Part shown: positions 1 through 8,929 of the stretch, piece after piece
Layout of the letters: every line of letters starts with the position of its first letter
Numbering within the stretch: the stretch's first letter is position 1
Assembly: GCA_029974985.1 (NCBI GenBank)
Contig: JARKQC010000183.1
Coordinates: 123,346-187,345, forward strand
Length of the DNA stretch: 64,000 nt
Source of the DNA: Bacteroidota bacterium
GTDB taxonomy: Bacteria; Bacteroidota; Ignavibacteria; Kapaibacteriales; UBA2268
Reading direction: 5' to 3'
Translations under genes and position numbers: made by a program
Notes under the pieces: model-generated
The model's input: only the letters and a program-made list of their open reading frames with translations
The model's database searches: none
What the model was told of the DNA's origin: nothing

Positions 1-2
1 TG

Positions 3-185
3 AAATATATAATTGGCGCTGATGGTGGAAAAATTAGATTAATTTCTGTTGAAGATAATATAGTTACTATTCAGCTGTTTGGTGCTTGTAGCCGTTGTGC
101 CGCAAAGAATTATACTTTATATAATGTGGTTCAGCCGATGATAAAAGACAAATTTCCAATGATTGAAGAGGTCGTATTGGTTTAA
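3..185 (+). CDS. NifU-like C-terminal domain protein (5' truncated)
   Basis: The window opens inside this gene, and about 60 C-terminal residues are visible. They match the NifU C-terminal (Nfu) scaffold domain, which carries a labile iron-sulfur cluster and passes it to apo-proteins. The ADGGKIRL stretch, the GACSRC motif with its CxxC cluster ligands, and a closing segment ending in EEVVLV all follow the family pattern. The usual proline after the second cysteine (GACSGCP) is replaced by alanine. The start and any N-terminal domain lie outside the window. It is separate from the suf operon at 48-55 kb but probably serves the same cluster-assembly process, which is inference. Confidence 0.8.
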   Translation, partial: KYIIGADGGKIRLISVEDNIVTIQLFGACSRCAAKNYTLYNVVQPMIKDKFPMIEEVVLV

Positions 186-194
186 GATGTTTTA

Positions 195-2072
195 TTAAGT
201 AATTTTTTCCGTATCAAAATTAAAATCTAATCCAATGGGTGATATTATACTAATTGTAGTGCCAATATTTTTTGTGCTTTCAATTTCTAATTTACAATTT
301 AATTTTTTACAAAAATCTATACAAATTAATAGACCAAGACCTGTACCTTTTTCGTTATTTGTGCCAAGACTAGTATGTCTTAAAGTAGGATGGAATAAAT
401 TATCAACTTCATCTTTATTCATTCCAATGCCCGTATCACTAATACTAAATTTATAAAAACCACTTGAATGATTGCAATCACAATTTAGAGTAATCTTACC
501 ATTCTCATTTGTATATTTAATTGAATTGGATATAATATTTCTAAAAATGGTAGTAAGCATATTAAAATCAGTTACGATTTCGAGTTCGCCTGGTATATTA
601 TTTATCAAACTAATATTTTTTAGCGAAGCATTTGGGCTTAAAATATTCAATACAAAGTCAAATATATCTTTTAAGTAATATTTTTCATAAATCACTTGTA
701 TTAAATCCCTTTGAGAGCGGGACCACAATAACAAATTTTCAATTAATAAATTTGCTGATTCCGAAGCTAAAATAATATCATCAATAAATTCGAGACGCTC
801 GTTTTCTGATAAAGAAGTAAATTCTTCTTTTAATAAAGTTGCAATTAATTTTTGAGAGCTTAGAGGATTTTTTAAATCGTGTGCCATGATGGAAAACAGC
901 AAATCCTTATTTTTGATTAATTCTGTTAATTTGTCAGATTGAGCATTAATAATATCGTTATTTTCTTTAAGGATTTTATTTTTTTTCTTCTGTTCATTAT
1001 GTTTAATATAAAAACCAATTGCAATTATCCCAATTAATATAATAGTAATAGCTAGAATAATGATTCTATAATAATTTACTTCATTCTCATAAGTAACCTT
1101 TTGCAATAGTTTTTCATCTTCAAATTTCTTTTGGATAGTATTTATTTGGTGTATTAATTTTTCATTTAAGATTGAATCTCTTGAACTACTATAAACTGAA
1201 AGATAATAGAAAGCACTATCAAATATATGTAGTTGTTTATATACAATAGCTAAATTATATGCACTATAACTTATGTAAGGATTTATTTCTTTCGTTTTTG
1301 CAATATTATAAGCTATTAAACCATAATATTTAGCAAGTTTAAAATCTTTATTTAAAAAATGTAAATAACTCATATTACTATAAGTATGTGAAATTGCCGC
1401 ATTATTATTATTATACTTAAATATTTCTATTGCTTTATTATAATTTTCTATTGCTTTTTTTAAATTGTATTCTTTTGCTGAATAATATGAACCTAATATA
1501 TTATAATTGTTAGCTATAAATAGATTTTTAGGATCAGTTTCCAGTAGTAATGTATTGGATTTATTAGCATAATATTTAATACTATCATTTAAATTTAATT
1601 CAATAAAAACAGCCGCTTTTCTGTTAAAAGTTGCGGCAATTCCAATTGTATCTTTCATTATTCTAAAATATTTGAGAGCGCTATCGAGTGATACAAGTGC
1701 ATTATCAAAATTTCTTGTAGCTCTATTACTTTCGCCCATAAAGCGATAAGTCTCGGCAATCAAGCTTATTTTATTATATTTTAAGAAAATTCTTAAAGCT
1801 GTTTCCAGAGATTCATAAGATTTTAAATAACTTGGTTTATTATGATAAAAATATCCTAAATATAGATTAAATTCTCCAAGCTGAATCTCATATTTACTTG
1901 AATTACATAAATTAATGCCTTCAGTACAAATATCATATAAAGCAATGCTATCAATTTCTTTATATTTCTTTGCAAGAACTAAAAGAGAATCTATTGTTTC
2001 TTCTTTCGAAGCCCCATATAAATTATAAATAGTAGTTAAAAATATTATTATAAAAAGGATTCTTTTTAACAT
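195..2072 (-). CDS. TPR-containing sensor histidine kinase
   Basis: This 625-residue protein has an N-terminal signal/anchor (about 1-20), a periplasmic block of tetratricopeptide-like helices (about 25-320), one membrane helix (336-356), a short coiled coil, and a histidine-kinase core. The H-box IMAHDLKNPL places the phosphoacceptor at His398. The N-box lies near 512-518, the G1 box DTGIG at 546-550 and the G2 box GTGLGL at 576-581, so the ATPase looks intact. TPR-sensor kinases of this layout are common in Bacteroidota. No response regulator is adjacent, so it is an orphan kinase here. It converges on the NifU-like gene, whose stop is 9 nt away. Its signal is unknown. Confidence 0.88.
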   Translation of the reverse strand: MLKRILFIIIFLTTIYNLYGASKEETIDSLLVLAKKYKEIDSIALYDICTEGINLCNSSKYEIQLGEFNLYLGYFYHNKPSYLKSYESLETALRIFLKYNKISLIAETYRFMGESNRATRNFDNALVSLDSALKYFRIMKDTIGIAATFNRKAAVFIELNLNDSIKYYANKSNTLLLETDPKNLFIANNYNILGSYYSAKEYNLKKAIENYNKAIEIFKYNNNNAAISHTYSNMSYLHFLNKDFKLAKYYGLIAYNIAKTKEINPYISYSAYNLAIVYKQLHIFDSAFYYLSVYSSSRDSILNEKLIHQINTIQKKFEDEKLLQKVTYENEVNYYRIIILAITIILIGIIAIGFYIKHNEQKKKNKILKENNDIINAQSDKLTELIKNKDLLFSIMAHDLKNPLSSQKLIATLLKEEFTSLSENERLEFIDDIILASESANLLIENLLLWSRSQRDLIQVIYEKYYLKDIFDFVLNILSPNASLKNISLINNIPGELEIVTDFNMLTTIFRNIISNSIKYTNENGKITLNCDCNHSSGFYKFSISDTGIGMNKDEVDNLFHPTLRHTSLGTNNEKGTGLGLLICIDFCKKLNCKLEIESTKNIGTTISIISPIGLDFNFDTEKIT

Positions 2073-2120
2073 AAATTAATTTAAATTGCAAATTTTTTAT
2101 TTACTGAAATATACTTTTTA

Positions 2121-2128
2121 CAAATGTA
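2121..2128 (-). promoter_or_regulatory. TAnnTTTG-type -7 box candidate for the histidine kinase
   Basis: The minus strand reads TACATTTG about 50 nt upstream of the kinase ATG. This matches the Bacteroidetes primary-sigma -7 consensus TAnnTTTG. No convincing -33 TTTG is seen at the usual distance. Confidence 0.3.
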
Positions 2129-2339
2129 ATTAAAAAAAAATAAAATAAAAATCATTAAATTACTTATTTTTTTTCTATTTGGTAAAAAAATTTTAAACAG
2201 ATAACAACAAAAATAAATTGTAATAAAATACTGAATATCAATAGAATAAGCAGTTATACTTATCTTTATCTAATATATCTAAATAAAGAGAAATTTTGCT
2301 TTTTAATGGACAGATAAGAATATCTATACTAATAATTTA

Positions 2340-2435
2340 CAAAGATTTAGTTGCCCAACAGCCTCAAAGATATTGGACATTGTATAATTCTCGATAAGCA
2401 AGAATGCTTATTCTCTCCACTATCAATTATCAACA
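2340..2435 (-). repeat. Dispersed intergenic repeat, copy A
   Basis: The core at 2392-2411 contains AAGCAAGAATGCTT, an inverted repeat of AAGCA and TGCTT. Compared with the reverse complement of the copy near 25.85 kb, it shares GGACAT, the CAAGAATGCTT core and a trailing CTATCAA-like segment. It is degenerate and non-coding. Confidence 0.5.
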
Positions 2436-2705
2436 AATTATGGATTTTTCTCATAATATCAGAATGCTATTATTTTAATCATATTATTTAATTATATATA
2501 TTCTAAATTGCAAAATTTGTGATTTTTAAGAAATTTAATAAAAAAATATTTTTTTTAAATAATATTAAGATTAATTTTGTGATATAAAATATTATCATTA
2601 ATCGAAATTCTATATTTTTTTAATTTATTTTTAGAGAAATATCTGTATAATTTTTACATATTATATATTGTATCGCTTGATTTTAAAAAGCTAATAATTA
2701 ATATA

Positions 2706-4592
2706 TTGATATTTTTTATTTGTTTTTTATTAAGTTTTAGAATTTCTTTTTCACAATATGAATCAAGTGATACTATTAATATTAACCCAAATCAGATAAG
2801 CTATGGATTAGATAAACAATTTAATATTTATGGTTTTAATTTTCTAATGAATTATTTGCATAAAAGTAGCTATGGGAATTTTTTATTTAATCAAAAATAT
2901 TTAGGTTCAGCTTATATTTCAGGTAATACAATTCTGCAAGATGATGAATATATCGAAATTCAATATGATTATCCAATAAATGATTATTCTTCATTATTAA
3001 GTAGTTCAAATGTAATTTTAATAAGTAATCAAGGTTCAAGTGAACTTAACAAATTGCAACGTTTAAATTTTCTGCTTGGAACAAGGATAAGTTTTTATGA
3101 GAATATTTTTTTAGATTTACAAAGCGGATTAGAAGATAACAAACAAATGACAATAGATAGCAAAGGCTCGATTTTTAAAATAAACGGAATAATGGCTGAA
3201 ACTGATATTGAAAATTATTTAATTTCTGCAAATGTTAAAGGCGAAATATTAAGTTTAGATTTGGATAGAATTAATAAAGATTTTCAAATCAATACAAATT
3301 TATCCACTCAATATGATGAATATAGTAGTCTTACTGCAAACATAAGTTATAAAGCACTGGATAGATATAATGCATTAAGACGTGATGAACAATATATGCT
3401 GGAAAACAATCTTGATTTTGAATATTCATTAGAGGCACGTAGCAATAATATTTTTATATCAGATATATATTTTTCGTTTGCTTTAACGGAAAAAGTTTTT
3501 GGAACGGTAAAACTATTTTTCTCAAATAGTAATACAAACCGTTTTTTTTCAAATTATGTCAAAAGCGACTCTCGAACATCAATTAGTCAGAATCGTGAAT
3601 TATTGCGAGCAACGATTAATCCCGAATTTACTTATAAAATCGATGGTTTTCGTCAGTTTTTTGGAATATTATATTCTTATGACACAGATATTAATAGAGT
3701 ATCACAAATTAATAGTATTGAGGAGCAAGAATTAAGCATTTACCGTAATAGAGCGTTCGATCTAGATAATATGACCTCAAATCTACGATTAATGTCGAGA
3801 ACTAATTATAATATAAGCCCAAAAGATACTTTACACTTAAGCGGAATGACCTCGATTACTCGATTCGACACACCAAGCGATAATAATAACTCAGATAGAG
3901 ATGAATTTTTAGGATTAATTAATTTTGCTTATAGTAAAAAATTATCGAATATACTATCTTTAAGGCTCGATACAGAACTTCAACTAAATCATCAAGTAAA
4001 TCTTAAATCACAACGAAGCTCATCAAATTATTGGATGCGAAGTATAAAATTTGCACCGAGTATAATCGTTCAAACAAAAAACTTTTTTATGCGTCCACAA
4101 CCTTATGTATTAGCAAATTATACAGTCTATGATTACGAAGGATTTGCACCGGGTATAAGAAGTTTTAGCCTGAGGCAAATTGCTTATAATGATTCGATAG
4201 CGATAATTTTTTCAAATAATACATATTTAGGCACAAGAATTGATTTAATTTATAAAGAAACCGGCACATTATTTTGGAATGACTTTAAAGAAACGCCCAT
4301 AAACGGAAATTTGAAAATATTTTATAAATTCTTTTATGGTTATTACGATATAAACTATAATTTTGCAATTGGTCTTAGATATTTTAATTTAACGCAGAAA
4401 AATTTTAGAGTTACAAGTTATATGAATAACGATTATAAAACTGAGTCTTATGCACCAGAAGCAATAATTTCAGCAAATATATCCGATTATGCAACTTTAA
4501 AAATAAATGCTTGGTACGAATTTCAGCGTATAAACGACATAAATAAAAATGAAATACCAAATATTATTATTAATACTATAATTAAACTTTGA
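2706..4592 (+). CDS. Probable outer-membrane beta-barrel protein, unknown function
   Basis: This 628-residue secreted protein has no family I can name. After a hydrophobic leader ending near FSFSQ or SFSQ, it consists of alternating polar/aromatic strands with frequent Tyr, Phe and Asn, as in large outer-membrane barrels. No plug domain or TonB box is seen. The start is uncertain: the frame opens with TTG at 2706, yet the codons just upstream encode a basic stretch (KKLIIN) that would complete a signal peptide. No ATG or GTG lies nearby, so a noncanonical start or a one-base error in the A-run at 2685-2689 is possible. The next gene starts 7 nt after the stop, so the two are probably cotranscribed. 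Confidence 0.6.
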   Translation: MIFFICFLLSFRISFSQYESSDTININPNQISYGLDKQFNIYGFNFLMNYLHKSSYGNFLFNQKYLGSAYISGNTILQDDEYIEIQYDYPINDYSSLLSSSNVILISNQGSSELNKLQRLNFLLGTRISFYENIFLDLQSGLEDNKQMTIDSKGSIFKINGIMAETDIENYLISANVKGEILSLDLDRINKDFQINTNLSTQYDEYSSLTANISYKALDRYNALRRDEQYMLENNLDFEYSLEARSNNIFISDIYFSFALTEKVFGTVKLFFSNSNTNRFFSNYVKSDSRTSISQNRELLRATINPEFTYKIDGFRQFFGILYSYDTDINRVSQINSIEEQELSIYRNRAFDLDNMTSNLRLMSRTNYNISPKDTLHLSGMTSITRFDTPSDNNNSDRDEFLGLINFAYSKKLSNILSLRLDTELQLNHQVNLKSQRSSSNYWMRSIKFAPSIIVQTKNFFMRPQPYVLANYTVYDYEGFAPGIRSFSLRQIAYNDSIAIIFSNNTYLGTRIDLIYKETGTLFWNDFKETPINGNLKIFYKFFYGYYDINYNFAIGLRYFNLTQKNFRVTSYMNNDYKTESYAPEAIISANISDYATLKINAWYEFQRINDINKNEIPNIIINTIIKL

Positions 4593-4599
4593 GTATATA

Positions 4600-5025
4600 A
4601 TGAAGGAACTAATTTTTAATTCTGTAAATAAACTAAAAAGTGATAAATCATCGCTTGTATTGCTCGAGCCAGTTTTGGAAAACTTAAGGCAGATATTAGG
4701 TATTAAAGATGAGAATTTTTATAATGTGATGATAGCAGTTACAGAAGCTGTAAATAATGCTATAAATCACGGAAATAAACAGAACCCAAATAAAAAAGTA
4801 GATTTTGTAGTTCAAGCAGATAGCCATAATATATATATTAAAGTAAAAGACGAAGGCAATGGATTTAATCCCGAACAAATTGCAGATTGCCTTGTACCCG
4901 AAAATTTACTTAAATCAAGTGGAAGAGGGATTTTTATTATCCGTGAATTAATGGATAATGTGGAAATTCATTCAAATGAAAGTGGAACAACCCTCGAGAT
5001 GTATTATTCATATAAAAAGCATTAA
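4600..5025 (+). CDS. RsbW-like anti-sigma/serine kinase ATPase domain protein
   Basis: This is a 141-residue stand-alone GHKL ATPase domain (HATPase_c_2). It shows an N-box with Glu49 and Asn53 in EAVNNAINHG, a G1 box DEGNG at 84-88, and a glycine lid around GRGIF at 108-112. These match RsbW/SpoIIAB-type anti-sigma kinases, which bind ATP and a sigma factor or phosphorylate an STAS antagonist. No STAS partner, phosphatase or sigma gene lies in the window, so the partner is unknown. It starts 7 nt after the barrel gene and converges with the exonuclease gene, 21 nt apart. Small members of this family also occur as soluble kinase fragments, so the anti-sigma role is inferred. Confidence 0.8.
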   Translation: MKELIFNSVNKLKSDKSSLVLLEPVLENLRQILGIKDENFYNVMIAVTEAVNNAINHGNKQNPNKKVDFVVQADSHNIYIKVKDEGNGFNPEQIADCLVPENLLKSSGRGIFIIRELMDNVEIHSNESGTTLEMYYSYKKH

Positions 5026-5046
5026 TTAGAATTTAATTTATATTAT

Positions 5047-6330
5047 TTAGTAAATTTCATCAACTAAATTATTTGATTTATAATTCTCATAGACTTCTAA
5101 CATTTTTTGTCTAATTATATTAGATAAATTTTGATAATCAAAATCATTCAATTCGATTAAAATGCCCGAATTGTTCTGCATTTCTATCCATTGATAAATA
5201 ACTTTTAATTCTTTGTAATCAGTATTGTTTATATTTATTTCGACAATTAATTGTTTAATTTTGTTAAGTAATGTATCAATAGGAGCTTTCAGACCATAAC
5301 TTTTTTGATATTTTAATTTTCCGTTTATTATTAAATAAATATCAATAATCTTTTCATCATTTTCTTGAGCTTGTAAATAAATAAAATTATGTGGAATTTT
5401 AATATTTTTTCGATTATTAAATATATCTCCAAAAAGTTCATATTCAAAATTGAACTCAAAATCTAAATCATTTTCTATCATTTCGTGGCGTAATATCAAT
5501 GCAGAAAGCTCTGATTCACAAGTTTTATAGTATACTGAATGTGTATTAGATAAAATGTCTAAAAAATATTTAGAGTTGATATTATTTTTTTTAAATATTG
5601 ATTTCATTTTTTCATTTAGATTAAATGAAAAATCCCAAAATATCATATAGTCATTTTTATCAAAAAATTGAAAGACTCCCGGTTGATATGGAATATTGTC
5701 TAATCGAATAGTAAGACGCTCTACAATATCACGCGGAATTTTATAATTTATAGTTGGCTTATTTTGAAAAATTAATAAATCATTAATCGAATTGATACGA
5801 TGGTCTTTGTAAGCTAAAATTAACATTTCTATTAAAGACATAGCAGTAGCTTTAGCGTCTATTAATGCACGATGACGCTTAGTTAGTCTAATACCAAAAT
5901 ATCTACTCATATCTCCGACATTCTTTTTCGTATCATTTGGAAGAATTTTCCGTGCTAATTTTAATGTACAAAGCTGAGGCATATCAAAAGTTTTATATGC
6001 ACGTTTATAAAAATTACTTATAAAAGCATAGTCAAATTGTACATTATGTGCAACAAAAATTGAATTTTGAGAACTAAATATATTAGAAAATGTATCAAAT
6101 ACTTCATACTCTTCGGGTGCTTTTTGAACCATAGATTGTGTGATTCCAGTCATTTTTGTAATATATGGTGGAATTTCTTTGTGAGGATTCACAAGTGTAA
6201 CTTTTTCCGATACAATTTCACCATTTTCAACAATCACACATGCAATTTCTGTAATCTTGTCATTAGTTGGATTAGAACCCGTCGTTTCGACGTCTGTAAC
6301 AATGTATCGGGCATTTAATAAATTATTCAT
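5047..6330 (-). CDS. DnaQ-type 3'-5' exonuclease fused to degenerate UvrC/Cho-like GIY-YIG domain
   Basis: Residues 8-170 form a DEDDh exonuclease of the DNA polymerase III epsilon family: Asp13 and Glu15 in DVETTG, Asp100 in HNVQFD, and His153 plus Asp158 in HRALIDAKAT. Around 205-290 there is a region aligned with the N-terminal nuclease domain of UvrC and Cho, seen in PYQPGVFQFF and a SELSALIL segment. The catalytic YIG-like tyrosine and glycine, the LRxR arginine and the glutamate after ALxL are all changed, so this half is probably not a nuclease. The last 140 residues are unassigned. Exonuclease-UvrC fusions are known in several phyla, and a repair role is likely. Confidence 0.8.
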   Translation of the reverse strand: MNNLLNARYIVTDVETTGSNPTNDKITEIACVIVENGEIVSEKVTLVNPHKEIPPYITKMTGITQSMVQKAPEEYEVFDTFSNIFSSQNSIFVAHNVQFDYAFISNFYKRAYKTFDMPQLCTLKLARKILPNDTKKNVGDMSRYFGIRLTKRHRALIDAKATAMSLIEMLILAYKDHRINSINDLLIFQNKPTINYKIPRDIVERLTIRLDNIPYQPGVFQFFDKNDYMIFWDFSFNLNEKMKSIFKKNNINSKYFLDILSNTHSVYYKTCESELSALILRHEMIENDLDFEFNFEYELFGDIFNNRKNIKIPHNFIYLQAQENDEKIIDIYLIINGKLKYQKSYGLKAPIDTLLNKIKQLIVEININNTDYKELKVIYQWIEMQNNSGILIELNDFDYQNLSNIIRQKMLEVYENYKSNNLVDEIY

Positions 6331-6352
6331 TTACAATAAAGTGTGAAAATTG

Positions 6353-6952
6353 TTAAATAGTGTGAAATAAGTCTGACAGTCTTTTGTCTTCTGTAAAGTG
6401 TAAAGTTGCTAAACCAAAGAGATTTGCACCATAAATATTAACAAGAGAATCATCAATAAATAAAGTATTTTTTACATTACAATTTAATTTTTTACATACA
6501 AAATCGTAAATTTCAACGTCTGGTTTTCTTCTGTTTATTTGAAACGATAAAAAATTATTTTCGATTAAATCAAGTAATTCCGAGGTTTCAGGCAAAAAAT
6601 GTTTATAATGAATCTCATTAGTATTACTCAAAAGTGCAATCTTATATTTATTTTTTATAGATTTAATAAATGGTATAGCTTCTTTTTTTAAGCCTAACAG
6701 CATTGAATTCCAGCTTTTGTCAATCATTTCATCGCTTGCTTCTATAAAAAATACTTGACGTAAATAATTTCTAAATTGAGATGAACTCATTATGCCTTTC
6801 TCGAAATCACTCGGTAATTCTAAAATAGACTCCAAATTCATATCGTTTAATAAATAGGGACTTGCGGATAATTTGGCAAGCTCTTTAATCGCCAAAAAAT
6901 AGTTTATATCGTATAAAACTCCACCAAAATCAAATATTATAGTATCTATCAT
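6353..6952 (-). CDS. HAD-superfamily hydrolase (subfamily IA)
   Basis: This 199-residue HAD phosphatase has motif I as FDFGGVLYD with the nucleophile Asp near residue 8, motif II as LLSNTN, the motif III lysine in RRKPDVEIY, and the acidic pair DD in LFIDDS. The glycine two residues after the nucleophile replaces the usual acid/base aspartate, a variant normal in the DFGGVL branch that includes YihX-like sugar phosphatases. A helical cap sits between motifs I and II. The gene lies 22 nt downstream of the exonuclease start on the same strand and 38 nt after the RsmB-like gene, so the three may be cotranscribed. The substrate cannot be read from the sequence. Confidence 0.8.
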   Translation of the reverse strand: MIDTIIFDFGGVLYDINYFLAIKELAKLSASPYLLNDMNLESILELPSDFEKGIMSSSQFRNYLRQVFFIEASDEMIDKSWNSMLLGLKKEAIPFIKSIKNKYKIALLSNTNEIHYKHFLPETSELLDLIENNFLSFQINRRKPDVEIYDFVCKKLNCNVKNTLFIDDSLVNIYGANLFGLATLHFTEDKRLSDLFHTI

Positions 6953-6990
6953 TATATCAAAAATAAATTTTCGTAAAACTCAATAAACGT

Positions 6991-8400
6991 TTATTTCACT
7001 CTTTTCATTCGAGCCATAAAAAAACCATCTGTATTATGAATATGAGGATATAACTCTAAATAGTGGCTATCACAATTCATTTCGAAAGGTTTAATGCCAT
7101 TTTGGATAAAAATATTATATAAATTATCGGGAACAAAATTTTTATTTGAATTAAGAAAAATATTGACAACATCAATATTTTCTATAGACAATATCGAGCA
7201 GGTAGCATATACTAATACACCGCCAACTTTAACAAATTTACTATAAGTATTGATGATTTCGAGTTGTTTTAACTGCATTTTATTGGCAATTTTAGGAGTA
7301 ATTTTAAATTTTTTTAGCGGATCTCGTCGTGCAGTTCCAAGGCCAGTGCAAGGCGCATCGAGCAGCACATAATCAAATTGCTTATTCTTAAATTGCTTGT
7401 TAATGTCATTATAATTCATAGATTTAATAAATAATGTTGATATGTTTTTTTTATCATATCTATTTAATCTTTTTGTAAATTCTTTTAATCTTAAAAAATT
7501 ATTATCAGAAGCTATGATTTCCTTAATATTTACATTAATATCAGAAATATGTAGGGTTTTTCCGCCTGCACCAGCACAAGCATCGAGAACTGTACTATTA
7601 TTTTGTGGTGATAGTGCATAACTAATAAGCTGGCTACCCTCGTCTTGAATTTCAAACAATGCAGATTTGTATTCGTCAGTATCATCAATTTTTGCTCTTT
7701 TGCGAAGTATAATACAATTTGGTACTAATTTTGAATCAGTAAAGGGTATTCCCTTGTTTTCTAACATTTGTTTTACAGCAAATACTGAGTTATTATCAAC
7801 AACTCTAATACATACTGAAGCGGGCTTATTTAGCGAAACAGCAAGCTGACCCGAAGCGATGCCATTAGATTTGAGATTATCGCAAATCCAAGCTGGTAAA
7901 GAATATAAATTTGAAATATTATCGCAATTATTTGTATTAATTTCATTTTTATATTTTTCTGTAAAATTATCAATAATTATTTTTGTTTTCTCAGTCCATT
8001 GCACAACATCTTTAGATTCAATTATATTATTTTTTGTTAAATAATCAATTATAAACTCGTAAATATCAATTGATTTATTTGGATAAATTCGTGCTAATAG
8101 TTCATTAGGGTTATAATTAAAGTCAATTTGTTTATTATTCGCAAAAATAAGTAATGAAAAAATATATTGATAATACGTATTATTATTAATATTTTCAAAA
8201 ATAATTTCTGAAATATTATTAATAAAAGTATAATTTCTAAAAATAGAAAATATAGTTTCTGAAATAAACTGCCTTTCTTTGCTACCAATATATTTTTTTT
8301 CTCTTAATAAATTAGAAAGTACAATATCAGAAGATTGAGAAGACTTGTAAATAATTTTTAATATTTCAGAAGTATTTTTTATTAAAGAATCAAAAAGCAT
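6991..8400 (-). CDS. rsmB: RsmB/NOP-family rRNA (cytosine-5) methyltransferase
   Basis: This 469-residue protein follows the RsmB plan: an N-terminal all-helical NusB-like domain (about 1-150), a linker domain, then a Rossmann methyltransferase. The SAM-binding motif is LDACAGAGGKT. The catalytic motifs are DAPCTGLGTARRDP, with the second cysteine used for enzyme release, and YATCSI, with the nucleophilic cysteine. RsmB methylates C967 of 16S rRNA in E. coli. Here the NusB-like part is very rich in Asn, Ile and Lys, and poorly conserved. The family assignment is firm. The exact target (RsmB versus another m5C methyltransferase) is inferred from length and domain order. Confidence 0.82.
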   Translation of the reverse strand: MLFDSLIKNTSEILKIIYKSSQSSDIVLSNLLREKKYIGSKERQFISETIFSIFRNYTFINNISEIIFENINNNTYYQYIFSLLIFANNKQIDFNYNPNELLARIYPNKSIDIYEFIIDYLTKNNIIESKDVVQWTEKTKIIIDNFTEKYKNEINTNNCDNISNLYSLPAWICDNLKSNGIASGQLAVSLNKPASVCIRVVDNNSVFAVKQMLENKGIPFTDSKLVPNCIILRKRAKIDDTDEYKSALFEIQDEGSQLISYALSPQNNSTVLDACAGAGGKTLHISDINVNIKEIIASDNNFLRLKEFTKRLNRYDKKNISTLFIKSMNYNDINKQFKNKQFDYVLLDAPCTGLGTARRDPLKKFKITPKIANKMQLKQLEIINTYSKFVKVGGVLVYATCSILSIENIDVVNIFLNSNKNFVPDNLYNIFIQNGIKPFEMNCDSHYLELYPHIHNTDGFFMARMKRVK

Positions 8401-8929
8401 TTTTCAGAAATTCAAATTAGTAATATTCAAAAATATAAACAAGTATTAAATAATTATCATTATTTATGAAAAAATAAAAAAATAATTTGCTTATTTAAAA
8501 AAAATGCTTACATTTAAAATGCAGTTAGAGTGAAGTAGAGTACAATTTTTATGAATTTATCCAAAAATTATATTTTTTTATGGGAAACGATATACTTTTT
8601 TTGTATGTTGTTTAATTTTTTTGTACTTTTAAAGTTGCAATAATAGAAAATATCATTTTTTTATATTATAGAATATTTGAATTTATTTTTATAGAAGAAA
8701 TTTTAATAGAAAAATACATTTTTTATATTGTTTAAACGTATTATAGTTTCTAATTGGATAAGAATTAGAAAAAATTGATTATTTATATTTTTTTGTGGTG
8801 AATTTAGAGAAATTCTAAATTTCTTATTTGTTTAAAAATATTTGGCATATTTTTTGCAAACTGTTTTTTGTCATATACTCATTTGAAAAGAATATTATTG
8901 TGATATATTTAGTTAATTAGGAGTTTTGT
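8401..8929. other. Long AT-rich divergent region upstream of the giant repeat-protein operon
   Basis: About 530 bases lie between rsmB (minus) and the FlgD-domain gene (plus). No ORF or RNA gene is recognised. The region carries the sigma-54-type promoter at 8842-8858 and is otherwise T-rich, low-complexity sequence. Confidence 0.6.
8842..8858 (+). promoter_or_regulatory. Candidate sigma-54 (RpoN) promoter
   Basis: TTGGCATATTTTTTGCA matches the -24/-12 consensus YTGGCACGRNNNTTGCW at every core position. The invariant GG (8844-8845) and GC (8856-8857) are separated by exactly 10 nt. It lies about 70 nt upstream of the ATG at 8930, leaving a plausible leader. Whether an enhancer-binding activator acts here cannot be seen. 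Confidence 0.5.

Larger units (their letters stand above)
2073..2705. other. AT-rich divergent intergenic region with one repeat copy
   Basis: About 630 bases separate the divergent kinase and barrel genes. The region is very AT-rich, with no ORF or RNA gene recognised. The only structured part is a copy of the dispersed intergenic repeat at roughly 2340-2435. Confidence 0.6.

Noticed and set aside
235..678. Plus-strand open frames opposite the histidine kinase
   Set aside because: They lie antisense to conserved ATPase motifs of the kinase and have no independent support.
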